Positions 6,343 through 12,609 of a stretch of DNA of 12,609 bases are shown in pieces. The notes under the pieces were generated by a model, which saw only the letters and a list, made by a program, of their open reading frames with translations, made no database searches and was not told the origin of the DNA. A program made the translations under genes and the position numbers. This stretch comes from an uncultured Eubacteriales bacterium (GTDB taxonomy: Bacteria > Bacillota > Clostridia > UMGS1883 > UMGS1540). The DNA is taken from NCBI GenBank assembly GCA_900552775.1, contig USAP01000031.1:1-12609 (forward strand). Direction: 5' to 3'. The number at the start of each line of letters is the position of its first letter. Within the stretch, counting starts at the first letter, position 1.

Positions 6343-8688
6343 TTAACCTTCGCCCGGTTTTGTAGACATTAGTTTATATAATTCCGTATCGGTTGGGAAC
6401 TCATTGATAAACGGCACGATGGAGCCGCCGACCTTGATTAAACCTCGTCCGGCACCGGCATTGGTGATATAGCTCATCTGCGTGTCGGAAATTGATAAAA
6501 GCTCAGATAAGTCCTTTCTGTCCGACGGTGCTTGATTTAAGAGCAGCAGAAATTCACTGTTGGATAACATTCCTCGTGCCGTTTCGTTTAATAGACAGTC
6601 GGAAATATTCTGCGTTATGCCTGTAAGCAGTCCGCCGTATTTTCTAAACCGTTTCCAACACTTCAAGAGAAAGTCCGCACTATATGGGTTCTTAAAATAC
6701 AAGTGTGCTTCATCAACATAAACCCTCGTATATTTTCCCCGCCTGCGGTTTGCCATAACTCGGTTAAATATATTATCAAGCATAATCAGAAGCCCGATAG
6801 ACTTCATCTGTTCGCCAAGCTCCAAAATGTCATAAGCAACAATGCGGTTATTGGTGTTTACATCGCTCTGATGTGCAAATGCGTCAAGTGAGCCTGTTGT
6901 AAATATTTCAAGCGATAGTGCAAGGTCTTGCGCCTCGTCCTCCGGCTGACGGAGTAACTCGTTGCGGAAGTCCACCAAAGTAGGCATATACTCCGATTTG
7001 CCGCTTAAATATTCGCCGTAAACCTTAATTGCACAGCGGTCAATAATGGACTTATCCTTTGCACCGACACCGCCGCCGAGCCTTGAATCGTTGCTTTTTA
7101 ATAATTGGTCGAACAGAGATATTAAAAACTCCGATTTTATCGACACAGGGTTTTCGTCCATATCAATATCGTTGTTTATTTCAAGTGCGTTGATATGGTT
7201 TTTTGACGATGCGGAAAGTGTGATAACCTCACCGCCAAGATTTCGTATGAGTGAGCCGTATTCACGCTCAACATCTATAACGATAATATCGTCATTTGAA
7301 AACAGAGCCGACATCAGAATTTCCATTTTTGCCGCAAATGATTTACCCGACCCGGACACACCGAGAATAAAGCCGTTTCCGTTCAGCAGTAATTTCCTGT
7401 TGCACATCAAAAGGTTATGGGAGATAGCGTTAATGCCGTAATACAAACCGCCTTTGTCTATAATCTCCTGTGTCTTATATGGAGATAATACCGCTGTACT
7501 TTCGGTTGTGAGTGTTCGCATTGCCTTTATGTTCAGCGTTCCGAAAGGCAAGACCGTCTGCATACCGTCCTCCTGCTGATATTTCAGCGTTGCAAAATTG
7601 CAAAGGTGTTTTCTGCCTATCGACATCAGCGTTTCGGTATCGTTATCGAGTTGCTCCAAGCTGTCGGCAATATGCAGGAGTGTAACCGTTACAAACATCA
7701 TTCGCTGGTCACGGGTAGTCAAATCGTCAAGAAATTCTTTGATTTCCTTTCGCATTTGCTCCATTTCATACGGAATGTTTGCGGAAAAGTTATTGTTTTC
7801 ATTTTGTTTCTGCTGCCATTTGGTTATATCCGTTTCAATAGCGAGCAGTTTTTTCTGAACTATCTTAACCGCTTCATCAGTCGGTATCGGCTGAATTGTG
7901 ATAGAGAGCATCATACTTCTTGAAAAGTCTGTAAGCTCCGAAATCATACTGTCTTTGAGGAAAGACGGATACTCTTTTAAGAAAACTGTCCTTGCATATT
8001 TATCGCCGATTTTTATATAGTCTTTCTTAAATTCCAAGCTGTCGGGTGCGATGTAGTCTTTGAAATCCGCACCTTTCGCCATAGCTTTTTTGAGGTCAAA
8101 ATCAAATTCTTCATTTTCGCCCGTTTTGAAAAAGTCATTAAAAATGCGAAGCCTGTCTTTGTAACCAAGCTCCGCTATTTTTGACGATATTTTCGCATAA
8201 TCGGCGGTTAAATCGTTGCCGACACGGGTGAAAAATGTCCGAGCCTCCTCGATGTTTTTCTTTTCGGTTGCAACCGTGATATATTTTTCGTGTACGATAT
8301 TGTTGCTTTCCGACATTTTATCACAGAGTATGCCGTTGAGTTCTTTTGTGTATTTTCCGTAATTCGGGTTATCGGACGGCGTTGTGATTTGCTCAAACAC
8401 CTTGTTGTGAAGCTGGCGGTTATATATCGTGATTTCAGCCATAGCGTCTGTCGGAAGTCCGTTAAGAATTGCAGAGTGGGCAAGAAACATTTGCAGCTGG
8501 TCATCATCTGAAGCTACGGCATAGTTTATGTCCGAAAATTTCCACGACTTTGAAAACAGCCGTCCCGTCCGAAAAATACCGTCTTTGTATATTGCTTCAA
8601 TCGGTATCGACTGCTGAACAGTCCTTGCAATTTTTCTTTTTTGCTTTTTTATTCGGTTTTTTCTTCCGAACAGATTTAGCATTGCCAT
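6343..8688 (-). CDS. VirB4-like conjugation ATPase (TraE/TcpF type)
   Basis: A 781-residue cytoplasmic ATPase that would power assembly or transport by the type IV secretion apparatus. The N-terminal half (about 1-420) is the VirB4-specific region. The C-terminal RecA-like motor has Walker A GVSGSGKS (443-450), Walker B RVYVDEAH (655-662) with D659 and E660, and TGITQN (689-694) as the post-Walker-B glutamine motif. A basic stretch, GRKNRIKKQKRKIAR (8-22), opens the protein. The start ATG at 8688 has AGGAGG about nine bases upstream, which forces a 92-base overlap with the preceding PrgI-like gene. PrgI-VirB4 pairing is standard in Firmicutes ICEs, and the two proteins are thought to work together at the membrane. 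Full length and without visible lesions, it is likely functional. Confidence 0.95.
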   Translation of the reverse strand: MAMLNLFGRKNRIKKQKRKIARTVQQSIPIEAIYKDGIFRTGRLFSKSWKFSDINYAVASDDDQLQMFLAHSAILNGLPTDAMAEITIYNRQLHNKVFEQITTPSDNPNYGKYTKELNGILCDKMSESNNIVHEKYITVATEKKNIEEARTFFTRVGNDLTADYAKISSKIAELGYKDRLRIFNDFFKTGENEEFDFDLKKAMAKGADFKDYIAPDSLEFKKDYIKIGDKYARTVFLKEYPSFLKDSMISELTDFSRSMMLSITIQPIPTDEAVKIVQKKLLAIETDITKWQQKQNENNNFSANIPYEMEQMRKEIKEFLDDLTTRDQRMMFVTVTLLHIADSLEQLDNDTETLMSIGRKHLCNFATLKYQQEDGMQTVLPFGTLNIKAMRTLTTESTAVLSPYKTQEIIDKGGLYYGINAISHNLLMCNRKLLLNGNGFILGVSGSGKSFAAKMEILMSALFSNDDIIVIDVEREYGSLIRNLGGEVITLSASSKNHINALEINNDIDMDENPVSIKSEFLISLFDQLLKSNDSRLGGGVGAKDKSIIDRCAIKVYGEYLSGKSEYMPTLVDFRNELLRQPEDEAQDLALSLEIFTTGSLDAFAHQSDVNTNNRIVAYDILELGEQMKSIGLLIMLDNIFNRVMANRRRGKYTRVYVDEAHLYFKNPYSADFLLKCWKRFRKYGGLLTGITQNISDCLLNETARGMLSNSEFLLLLNQAPSDRKDLSELLSISDTQMSYITNAGAGRGLIKVGGSIVPFINEFPTDTELYKLMSTKPGEG

Positions 8689-9019
8689 TGTTAAGTTCCT
8701 CCTTTATTATTTCATACAGATAATTCGTGCTTTCAAATTTTCGCACTCCGGCAGCAAGAAATTCAGACCGAAACCACGCTCCGACAAATTCTTCAAAGTT
8801 CATACCGTTGTATTTGAAAAAGCCGGCAACAGCGATAGGAGCTGCCGCCACAATACAAAGCCAAGATACCGTTTCTTTGTCGATATAGTTTTTAAGTCCG
8901 AAGTATATCCCGACAGCGGCTCCGACCGCAGCCACAGAACAGATAAACTGCCGTGTGGAAAGTCCGAAAAACAGACTTTCGTGATAGTCCTTAATTTCCT
9001 TATTGATTCTTATCTCCAA
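8597..9019 (-). CDS. PrgI-family conjugation membrane protein
   Basis: A 140-residue protein of the PrgI/TcpE-like family, a small membrane subunit regarded as the Firmicutes counterpart of VirB3. The N-terminus (MEIRINKEIKDY...FFGLSTRQ) is the typical PrgI opening, followed by two membrane spans at about 23-42 and 51-69 and the conserved region after the second span (FKYNGMNFEEFV). The tail (110-140) is very rich in lysine and lies in the 92 bases shared with the VirB4 gene. The start is TTG at 9019, seven bases after GGAGGTA; the first in-frame ATG is past both membrane spans, so no alternative is credible. In plain PrgI proteins the product often ends soon after the conserved region, so the lysine tail may be an extension read through the VirB4 start. 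Confidence 0.88.
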   Translation of the reverse strand: MEIRINKEIKDYHESLFFGLSTRQFICSVAAVGAAVGIYFGLKNYIDKETVSWLCIVAAAPIAVAGFFKYNGMNFEEFVGAWFRSEFLAAGVRKFESTNYLYEIIKEELNNGNAKSVRKKKPNKKAKKKNCKDCSAVDTD

Positions 9020-9026
9020 AATTGAT

Positions 9027-9033
9027 TACCTCC
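9027..9033 (-). promoter_or_regulatory. RBS that fixes the TTG start of the PrgI gene
   Basis: GGAGGTA lies seven bases before TTG (9019-9017) on the minus strand and directly abuts the stop codon of the upstream gene, a layout suited to translational coupling. Confidence 0.75.
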
Positions 9034-9624
9034 TCATCTTTCCGGCTCGCTCTTTTTCGGTGTTTTCGGCTGCAGGTCGGTAGGTTTTTCGCCGTTTTCG
9101 GGTTTAATGAAATCTATCCGATTTGCCGCATAGAAAGCGTTGGGATTAAGCTGTCTTTGCCAAGCGGCATCACTCGGCGCCCACCGAAAGCCGTTTACTT
9201 TAAGCGTTTCTCTTTGTTCTTTGCTCGGTTTTTCATCAAACAGAAGCTGCAAACGGTTTTTATCCTCATTTATGACAGCTTCGCCGCCGTTAAATTTCCA
9301 GCCGACAAACTCCGTATTTTTGTTAGCCTCAAGGTTTTCGATACGCTTTTTGATACGGCGTATTTCCGCACCGTTGTTTGTGATGTGATATGAGGGAAAA
9401 GGCTGCTTTTCCCAATGATAATGAACGGAGCGAGCTGACATATCCAAATTTTCAGCCTTTTCGTCAGATATGCCTTCACAGCCTTTTACCGTTCCGTACT
9501 TTTTGTAGTGTGCATTAGCTTTTTTCATCAGCGTTTGCAATTCCTCGCATTTTTGCAGTTTTTCCGTCAGCTTTTCAATAGCCTTCGGGTCATCGCTGCT
9601 GATAGCGTTATTTTTGTAACTCAT
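9034..9624 (-). CDS. Conserved mobile-element accessory protein (function unknown)
   Basis: A 196-residue soluble, charged protein without membrane spans. Residues 11-45 are a predicted helical or coiled region; PFPSYHITNNGAEIRRIKKR (75-94) and the later block LKVNGFRWAPS...AWQRQL (141-159) are distinctive. I recall this pair of motifs from large ICE- and phage-encoded proteins (polyvalent or methylase/helicase-type proteins of Firmicutes), where they form one domain, but I cannot name the family with certainty. This copy is free-standing. The C-terminus is Pro/Lys-rich. ATG at 9624 has GGAGG nine bases upstream. It lies between the TrbL-like and PrgI-like genes, which are usually adjacent, so it may be an insertion into the cassette. 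A DNA-related or anti-restriction role is possible but not shown. Confidence 0.7.
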   Translation of the reverse strand: MSYKNNAISSDDPKAIEKLTEKLQKCEELQTLMKKANAHYKKYGTVKGCEGISDEKAENLDMSARSVHYHWEKQPFPSYHITNNGAEIRRIKKRIENLEANKNTEFVGWKFNGGEAVINEDKNRLQLLFDEKPSKEQRETLKVNGFRWAPSDAAWQRQLNPNAFYAANRIDFIKPENGEKPTDLQPKTPKKSEPER

Positions 9625-9638
9625 ATAAAAATCCTCCT

Positions 9639-10478
9639 TTATGTTCCGAATAATTCTTTTACAATTCTGTCTGCTCCTTTGATAAGACCTACCAAAACGA
9701 GCATATTAAAAATAATCTCGCCGATATATTTCCATATCATAGTGACGGTTGTAATGCTTGTGTCTATCGTTGGCGTACTATGCGACGCAAATGCGGAGAA
9801 TATAATGCACGAAAGCACGATAACCGCACCCTCCATACAAACTCCGACATACGATTTCAAAAACGATTTTCCCATAAACGATGTTGTTTCCCCGGCGAAT
9901 GACGAAAGGGGAACGGGAGCTATTGCCGTGTAGATATATAGCTTAAAAAATCTGCCGTACACGGTCATAATCATTATGAATGACAGTACCGTTATGAATA
10001 ACGAGCCGAGTATCGTTACAAGCCAAAGCGGAATACTCGCCCAAAAGCCTGTGTCCTCCACGGCTTGCTCGATTGCCGCCGGGAGCGTAACCGACGCACC
10101 GCCGATACCACCGAGAGAGCCTGCGATTTGTTCTACAATTCCGCCGCAAATGGTGTATATTGCCGTCATCAAGTCCATTGCATAAGTTATTGCCACCTTT
10201 GCGGCACAAAAGCGAATAAAATGCTTTAAGGCATACTCCGGTCGTTGAAAATCACGGAACGATGCCGTTGACTTAAATATACTCATAGCAAAAAAGAGGA
10301 CTAACAAGCCAAGTCCGATAGCTTGAAGTCCTCCGTTTATGCCGGAAATGACATTCCATATAGCACCGCCTTTGAAGTTTTGCGGCGAGGTTGTAATCAA
10401 TGACCATATTTCAGTCATTTTATCATTCCAAGTGGAAAACGCATTTTCGAGGTTGGCTACAATCCAATTATCGCTCAA
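9639..10478 (-). CDS. TrbL/VirB6-like polytopic conjugation channel protein
   Basis: A 279-residue membrane protein with about six spans (roughly 50-70, 95-115, 150-172, 178-195, 210-232 and 250-267), fitting the TrbL/VirB6-like inner-membrane channel subunits that lead Firmicutes ICE transfer cassettes. The central block MTVYGRFFKLYIYTAIAPVPLSSFAGE (171-197) is the most family-like stretch. A glycine-rich loop (112-127) separates spans two and three. The start is TTG at 10478, seven bases after GGAGGTGA. It is the first transfer gene after the terminator-like hairpin at 10512-10546, with only about 30 bases between, so it has no room for its own promoter downstream of that hairpin. A small Maff2-type membrane protein and a VirD4-type coupling protein normally lie upstream; here the toxin-antitoxin pair does. 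Confidence 0.87.
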   Translation of the reverse strand: MSDNWIVANLENAFSTWNDKMTEIWSLITTSPQNFKGGAIWNVISGINGGLQAIGLGLLVLFFAMSIFKSTASFRDFQRPEYALKHFIRFCAAKVAITYAMDLMTAIYTICGGIVEQIAGSLGGIGGASVTLPAAIEQAVEDTGFWASIPLWLVTILGSLFITVLSFIMIMTVYGRFFKLYIYTAIAPVPLSSFAGETTSFMGKSFLKSYVGVCMEGAVIVLSCIIFSAFASHSTPTIDTSITTVTMIWKYIGEIIFNMLVLVGLIKGADRIVKELFGT

Positions 10479-10485
10479 AGGTAAT

Positions 10486-10493
10486 TCACCTCC
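10486..10493 (-). promoter_or_regulatory. RBS that fixes the TTG start of the TrbL-like gene
   Basis: GGAGGTGA lies seven bases before TTG (10478-10476) on the minus strand. The start context CTTTGAGC is the same as at the NlpC/P60 gene. Confidence 0.78.
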
Positions 10494-10507
10494 GTTTCTT
10501 AAAACGC

Positions 10508-10546
10508 AAAAACAGCCATAACCGCTTAAAAAGCAGCTATGACTGT
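10508..10546 (-). terminator. Strong terminator or attenuator between mazF and the transfer genes
   Basis: On the minus strand 10546-10532 pairs with 10526-10512 over 15 bp with a five-base loop, then TTTTTGCGTTTT. Three of the pairs are G:U (at the T and G positions). They pair only in RNA copied in the leftward direction and would be A:C mismatches in the other, so the structure is directional. A weak promoter-like pair (TTGCAG at 10591-10586, 16 bases, TAAAAT at 10569-10564) lies just upstream, so even that start would have to pass this hairpin. Confidence 0.8.
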
Positions 10547-10566
10547 CTTTGTTCTGATATTAAATT

Positions 10567-10911
10567 TTACAAATCAAAATAATTTCTGCAAGCCTCTAAA
10601 ATCTTTTCCTTTGTGGCATCATCGGTTATCATTCCGACTTTATTATTTAATCTGTTGTGTGATATAGTACGTATTTGCTGCACCATTGCAACAGATAATT
10701 TCGGAAGTCCCGTAATATCCGTGGGCAGCAAAATTTCTGTCGGATATATTTTTTCATTACCTTTAATGCTGGACAAAGGAAGCACCGTAGACACGGTAAG
10801 ATTATGATTTACACTATCTGTGGATATAATAAGAACGGGGCGTGTTCCACGCTGTTCGCTTCCTTGTGTGGGATCGAGATTACAGAAATATATTTCCCAT
10901 TTGTTTACCAT
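10567..10911 (-). CDS. mazF: MazF/PemK-type endoribonuclease toxin
   Basis: A 114-residue type II toxin of the MazF/PemK family, which cleaves single-stranded RNA at short motifs and stops growth when free of its antitoxin. The hallmark start (GEIYFCNLDP-like: WEIYFCNLDPTQGSEQ, 5-20) and GTRPVLIIS (22-30) with the conserved arginine R24 are present. KLSVAMVQQIRTIS (71-84) matches the family's second conserved strand and loop, and the C-terminal helix ends in CRNYFDL. Its ATG overlaps the antitoxin stop by seven bases (ATGGTAA), so translation is coupled, the usual arrangement for toxin-antitoxin pairs. On an ICE it is expected to help stable inheritance. It is followed by the strong hairpin at 10512-10546. 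Confidence 0.93.
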   Translation of the reverse strand: MVNKWEIYFCNLDPTQGSEQRGTRPVLIISTDSVNHNLTVSTVLPLSSIKGNEKIYPTEILLPTDITGLPKLSVAMVQQIRTISHNRLNNKVGMITDDATKEKILEACRNYFDL

Positions 10912-11174
10912 TCGCCCTGCACCTCACTATCCGAAAAGCTGAAATCTTCCGCACATTTCATTGTTCTTTCCATAAAAGATTTGTCTTTTGCGGCTTTTTT
11001 CATCATCTCATCATATTCACGCCTTTTAGCTTGCTTCAGGTATTCGTCAAGAGCCTGCCTGATAGCAAAATTTACAGACGGTATCTGTTGTGTCTTTGCA
11101 AGCTGTTTAAGCTCATCAATATAATCCGATGGAAGTGTGGCAGTATAGCGTACTGTTTTTGTTGTGTTTAACAT
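10905..11174 (-). CDS. Ribbon-helix-helix antitoxin
   Basis: An 89-residue partner of the MazF toxin. Residues 5-48 read as a ribbon-helix-helix DNA-binding domain: strand TKTVRYTATLP (5-15), helix DYIDELKQLAKTQ (17-29), then the turn and second helix (33-48). The charged, partly disordered C-terminus (50-89) should wrap the toxin and block its active site. The start ATG at 11174 has GAGGTGAT upstream. It should repress its own promoter at 11194-11222 by binding the dyad in the spacer. The seven-base overlap with the toxin gene and gene order (antitoxin first) are standard. Named by domain and context; MazE proper has a different fold, so calling it mazE would be misleading. Confidence 0.88.
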   Translation of the reverse strand: MLNTTKTVRYTATLPSDYIDELKQLAKTQQIPSVNFAIRQALDEYLKQAKRREYDEMMKKAAKDKSFMERTMKCAEDFSFSDSEVQGEW

Positions 11175-11193
11175 CTTTCATCACCTCACTAAT

Positions 11194-11222
11194 ATTATAT
11201 ACTGAAACATCAGTTTTGTCAA
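11194..11222 (-). promoter_or_regulatory. Consensus promoter of the toxin-antitoxin operon
   Basis: On the minus strand TTGACA (11222-11217), a 17-base spacer and TATAAT (11199-11194) are all consensus. Transcription should begin near 11187, a few bases before the antitoxin RBS. It may also feed the transfer operon by read-through. Confidence 0.85.
11201..11214. promoter_or_regulatory. Putative antitoxin operator
   Basis: A five-base dyad ACTGA-aaca-TCAGT lies exactly within the spacer between -35 and -10, where a ribbon-helix-helix antitoxin would block RNA polymerase. Inferred from position and symmetry. Confidence 0.55.
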
Positions 11223-11278
11223 TATATTATGATGCGATTTTTGATGTTATTTTATTCATCATTTTTACATTATCATAT

Positions 11279-11425
11279 TTATCCGAACTTTTGTATTATC
11301 TGAACTTTGCCTTGAAAGTCTTGATTTTATGCCATTTTCGAGCCAAAATATTCAGATAATTTTTCGGGGAATATTGTTGTATTTCTATACAAGTGCTATT
11401 CCCCAAATTCAAAAAGTTCGGATAA
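11279..11425. repeat. Nested inverted repeats TTATC(C/T)GAA, four copies
   Basis: Outer pair: TTATCCGAACTTTT at 11279-11292 and its exact reverse complement at 11412-11425. Inner pair: TTATCTGAACTTTG at 11296-11309 and TTCAGATAA at 11351-11359 (nine-base match). Two copies point right, 17 bases apart, and two point left. The arrangement suits a recombinase attachment or resolution site, or a multi-copy operator. Confidence 0.75.
11366..11404. repeat. Imperfect palindrome inside the nested repeats
   Basis: GGGGAATA (11366-11373) pairs with TATTCCCC (11397-11404). Inside, TTGTAT (11377-11382) pairs with ATACAA (11387-11392) around TTCT. There is no T-tract on either side, so it is not a standard terminator; a DNA site or extruded structure is more likely. 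Confidence 0.65.
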
Positions 11426-11473
11426 TAATGTATAAATTCTAATCAGTTTGACTTCGTTGAAACCAATTTGTAG

Positions 11474-11479
11474 TATAAT
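11474..11479 (+). promoter_or_regulatory. -10 box of the rightward recombinase gene
   Basis: A perfect TATAAT lies 50 bases before the start codon, but TTGACT (11448-11453) is 20 bases away and TTGAAA (11457-11462) only 11, both off-spacing. The promoter is therefore probably weak or needs an activator. A CAGAGA-TTC-TCTCTG hairpin at 11488-11502 lies in the expected leader. Confidence 0.45.
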
Positions 11480-11528
11480 ATTGTCAGCAGAGATTCTCTC
11501 TGACTTTAATATACAAGGAGATTTTTTT

Positions 11529-12609
11529 ATGAACCAAAAATCTATCAACATTCATGAACTGATTATGACAGTATGCTCAGAGCTTGAAAAATTCGGTTAT
11601 CAACAATATTATGTCTGGGGACATTATTTTGTTGCTATGAATACGATCGAAAAATTTCATCATAGTCATAACTGTCAAAATTACAATTCAGAACTTACTG
11701 CTGAATTTGTAACACTTGTTCACAAACGGCATGAAAGGGGTGAAATATCAGGTTGCCGCAGAAGTGTAGCAGTAAAAGCTGCAAAATATCTTGATGAATA
11801 TTTTGTATACGGTCACATTTCTTGGGAACGAGCTGTTTTTACAAAAAGGCCTGCTTTATTACCTGAATTTCGGAAGCATTTAGATACTTTTATGTCCTCA
11901 CGAACCTTTAACAGCACAAGTGGCCGTGACTTTAGTTGGGCAATACGCAAGCATTTGATGTTTTTACAGGATAATGGTCATTCCGGTATGAAAAGTGTGT
12001 CAATATCCGATATTAAAACTTTTGTTGCTCAAATCGCCACAACAATGTCGTCTTCATCATTGCGTGATATTCAATGTTATATACGACAATTTTATTCTTT
12101 TTTACAAGAACAGAATGTAGAAGTTCCTGATTGCTTTAATTTATTGTCTTATCGTGTACCATTGCAACATAAGGTTAAGGATTATATCACCAATGATGAG
12201 TTGGATAAAATATTAGCACAAATTGATACAAGTACAGCTCTTGGCAAAAGAAATATGGCTATAATTTTGCTTGCTGCTTCAACAGGATTGCGTTCAGCAG
12301 ATATTGTAAGGCTAAAACTTTCAAGTATAGATTGGGAACAGGGTGAAATTTACCTTATTCAATCAAAAACTAATGGTGATGTTCACCTTCCTTTAACTGC
12401 TGATGCAGGTAATGCCATAAAATCATATATACTCAGCGGCAGACAAGCATCAAACCATTCTGAGATATTTCTTAGTTCTGTAGCACCATTTATGCCGATG
12501 GCTTCTGTTAGCGTAAGAACAATGTTTGATAAATATCTTAGAAAAGCGGGAATATCTCGTTTCCCATTTGACGGAAAAACCTTTCACGGATTACGCAGAC
12601 GTATGGGGC
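11529..12609 (+). CDS. Tyrosine recombinase, 3' end beyond window
   Basis: The first 360 residues of a phage-integrase-type recombinase, cut by the window edge. The long N-terminal part (1-215) includes a SAM-like core-binding domain at about 113-200. The catalytic domain from about 219 shows R255 in STGLRSADI, K280 in IQSKTNGD, and H353 and R356 in FHGLRRRM; the final His/Trp and Tyr would lie outside. The ATG has AAGGAG eight bases upstream. It is the only gene on the plus strand, divergent from the toxin-antitoxin pair, and its A/T-ending codons differ from the transfer genes, suggesting a separate origin. The long N-terminus recalls the recombinases that occur as tandem pairs or trios (Tn554-type or RIT-type elements), so further recombinase genes may follow. 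That comparison is inference. Confidence 0.9.
   Translation, partial: MNQKSINIHELIMTVCSELEKFGYQQYYVWGHYFVAMNTIEKFHHSHNCQNYNSELTAEFVTLVHKRHERGEISGCRRSVAVKAAKYLDEYFVYGHISWERAVFTKRPALLPEFRKHLDTFMSSRTFNSTSGRDFSWAIRKHLMFLQDNGHSGMKSVSISDIKTFVAQIATTMSSSSLRDIQCYIRQFYSFLQEQNVEVPDCFNLLSYRVPLQHKVKDYITNDELDKILAQIDTSTALGKRNMAIILLAASTGLRSADIVRLKLSSIDWEQGEIYLIQSKTNGDVHLPLTADAGNAIKSYILSGRQASNHSEIFLSSVAPFMPMASVSVRTMFDKYLRKAGISRFPFDGKTFHGLRRRMG

Larger units (their letters stand above)
11175..11528. other. Divergent 354-bp intergenic region
   Basis: No convincing gene. It holds the leftward antitoxin promoter (11194-11222), nested inverted repeats (11279-11425), an imperfect palindrome (11366-11404), the rightward -10 box of the recombinase gene (11474-11479) and a small leader hairpin (11488-11502). 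It is far richer in A and T than the transfer genes. Confidence 0.8.

Noticed and set aside
8208..8507. 99-residue minus-strand frame within the VirB4 gene
   Set aside because: Out-of-frame shadow of a clearly coding VirB4 N-terminal region.
11129..11359. Hydrophobic 76-residue plus-strand frame resembling a small membrane protein
   Set aside because: It starts inside the antitoxin gene on the opposite strand, crosses the antitoxin promoter and the first repeat of 11279-11425, and its hydrophobicity follows from T-rich DNA; no RBS.
11366..11404. Bidirectional terminator at the GGGGAATA/TATTCCCC palindrome
   Set aside because: It lies between divergent genes where no transcript is expected to end, and no T-tract follows on either strand.

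Overview
The window looks like part of a mosaic integrative and conjugative element (ICE) from a low-GC Gram-positive bacterium, most likely a gut Clostridia member (Bacillota). This rests on the strong GGAGG-type ribosome binding sites, the PrgI/VirB4/TrbL/NlpC-P60 transfer cassette typical of Firmicutes ICEs, an SLH surface protein with a Gram-positive style signal peptide, and AT-rich intergenic DNA with consensus TTGACA/TATAAT promoters. Family assignments were made by reading motifs, without database searches.

All genes but the last are on the minus strand, so transcription runs right to left. From the right: a ribbon-helix-helix antitoxin and MazF toxin (11174-10567) under a consensus promoter, then a strong terminator-like hairpin. 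The transfer operon follows: TrbL/VirB6-like membrane protein (10478-9639), a conserved accessory protein (9624-9034), PrgI-like protein (9019-8597), VirB4-like ATPase (8688-6343), a small diguanylate cyclase (6274-5789), a 777-residue membrane-anchored NlpC/P60 hydrolase (5770-3437), and a secreted SLH protein with an anthrax-lethal-factor-like metallopeptidase domain (3417-2335). A hairpin at 2298-2328 closes the operon. Further left are a serine recombinase (2231-1629), a SLOG/DUF1273 protein (1422-934) and a tyrosine recombinase (848-9). At the far right, facing outward on the plus strand, an AT-rich tyrosine recombinase (11529 onward) runs off the window. It is separated from the antitoxin by a 354-bp divergent region holding nested inverted repeats.

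The strongest candidate for something undescribed is at 1462-1621. Two inverted repeats (16 bp perfect, 20 of 22 extended) flank a segment containing a perfect sigma-70 promoter, between the serine recombinase and the SLOG gene and near a tyrosine recombinase. The promoter now points away from the SLOG gene. Inversion would point it at that gene and also break the terminator hairpin that insulates it from the recombinase gene. This is the design expected of a phase-variable (invertible-promoter) switch carried on the ICE.

The second candidate is the pairing, in one transfer operon, of a GGDEF enzyme with an SLH-anchored lethal-factor/PPEP-like protease. In Clostridioides difficile, c-di-GMP controls a related protease and its adhesin substrates. 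The coupling protein (VirD4/TcpA) and relaxase are not in this window, so the transfer module is either split or incomplete.
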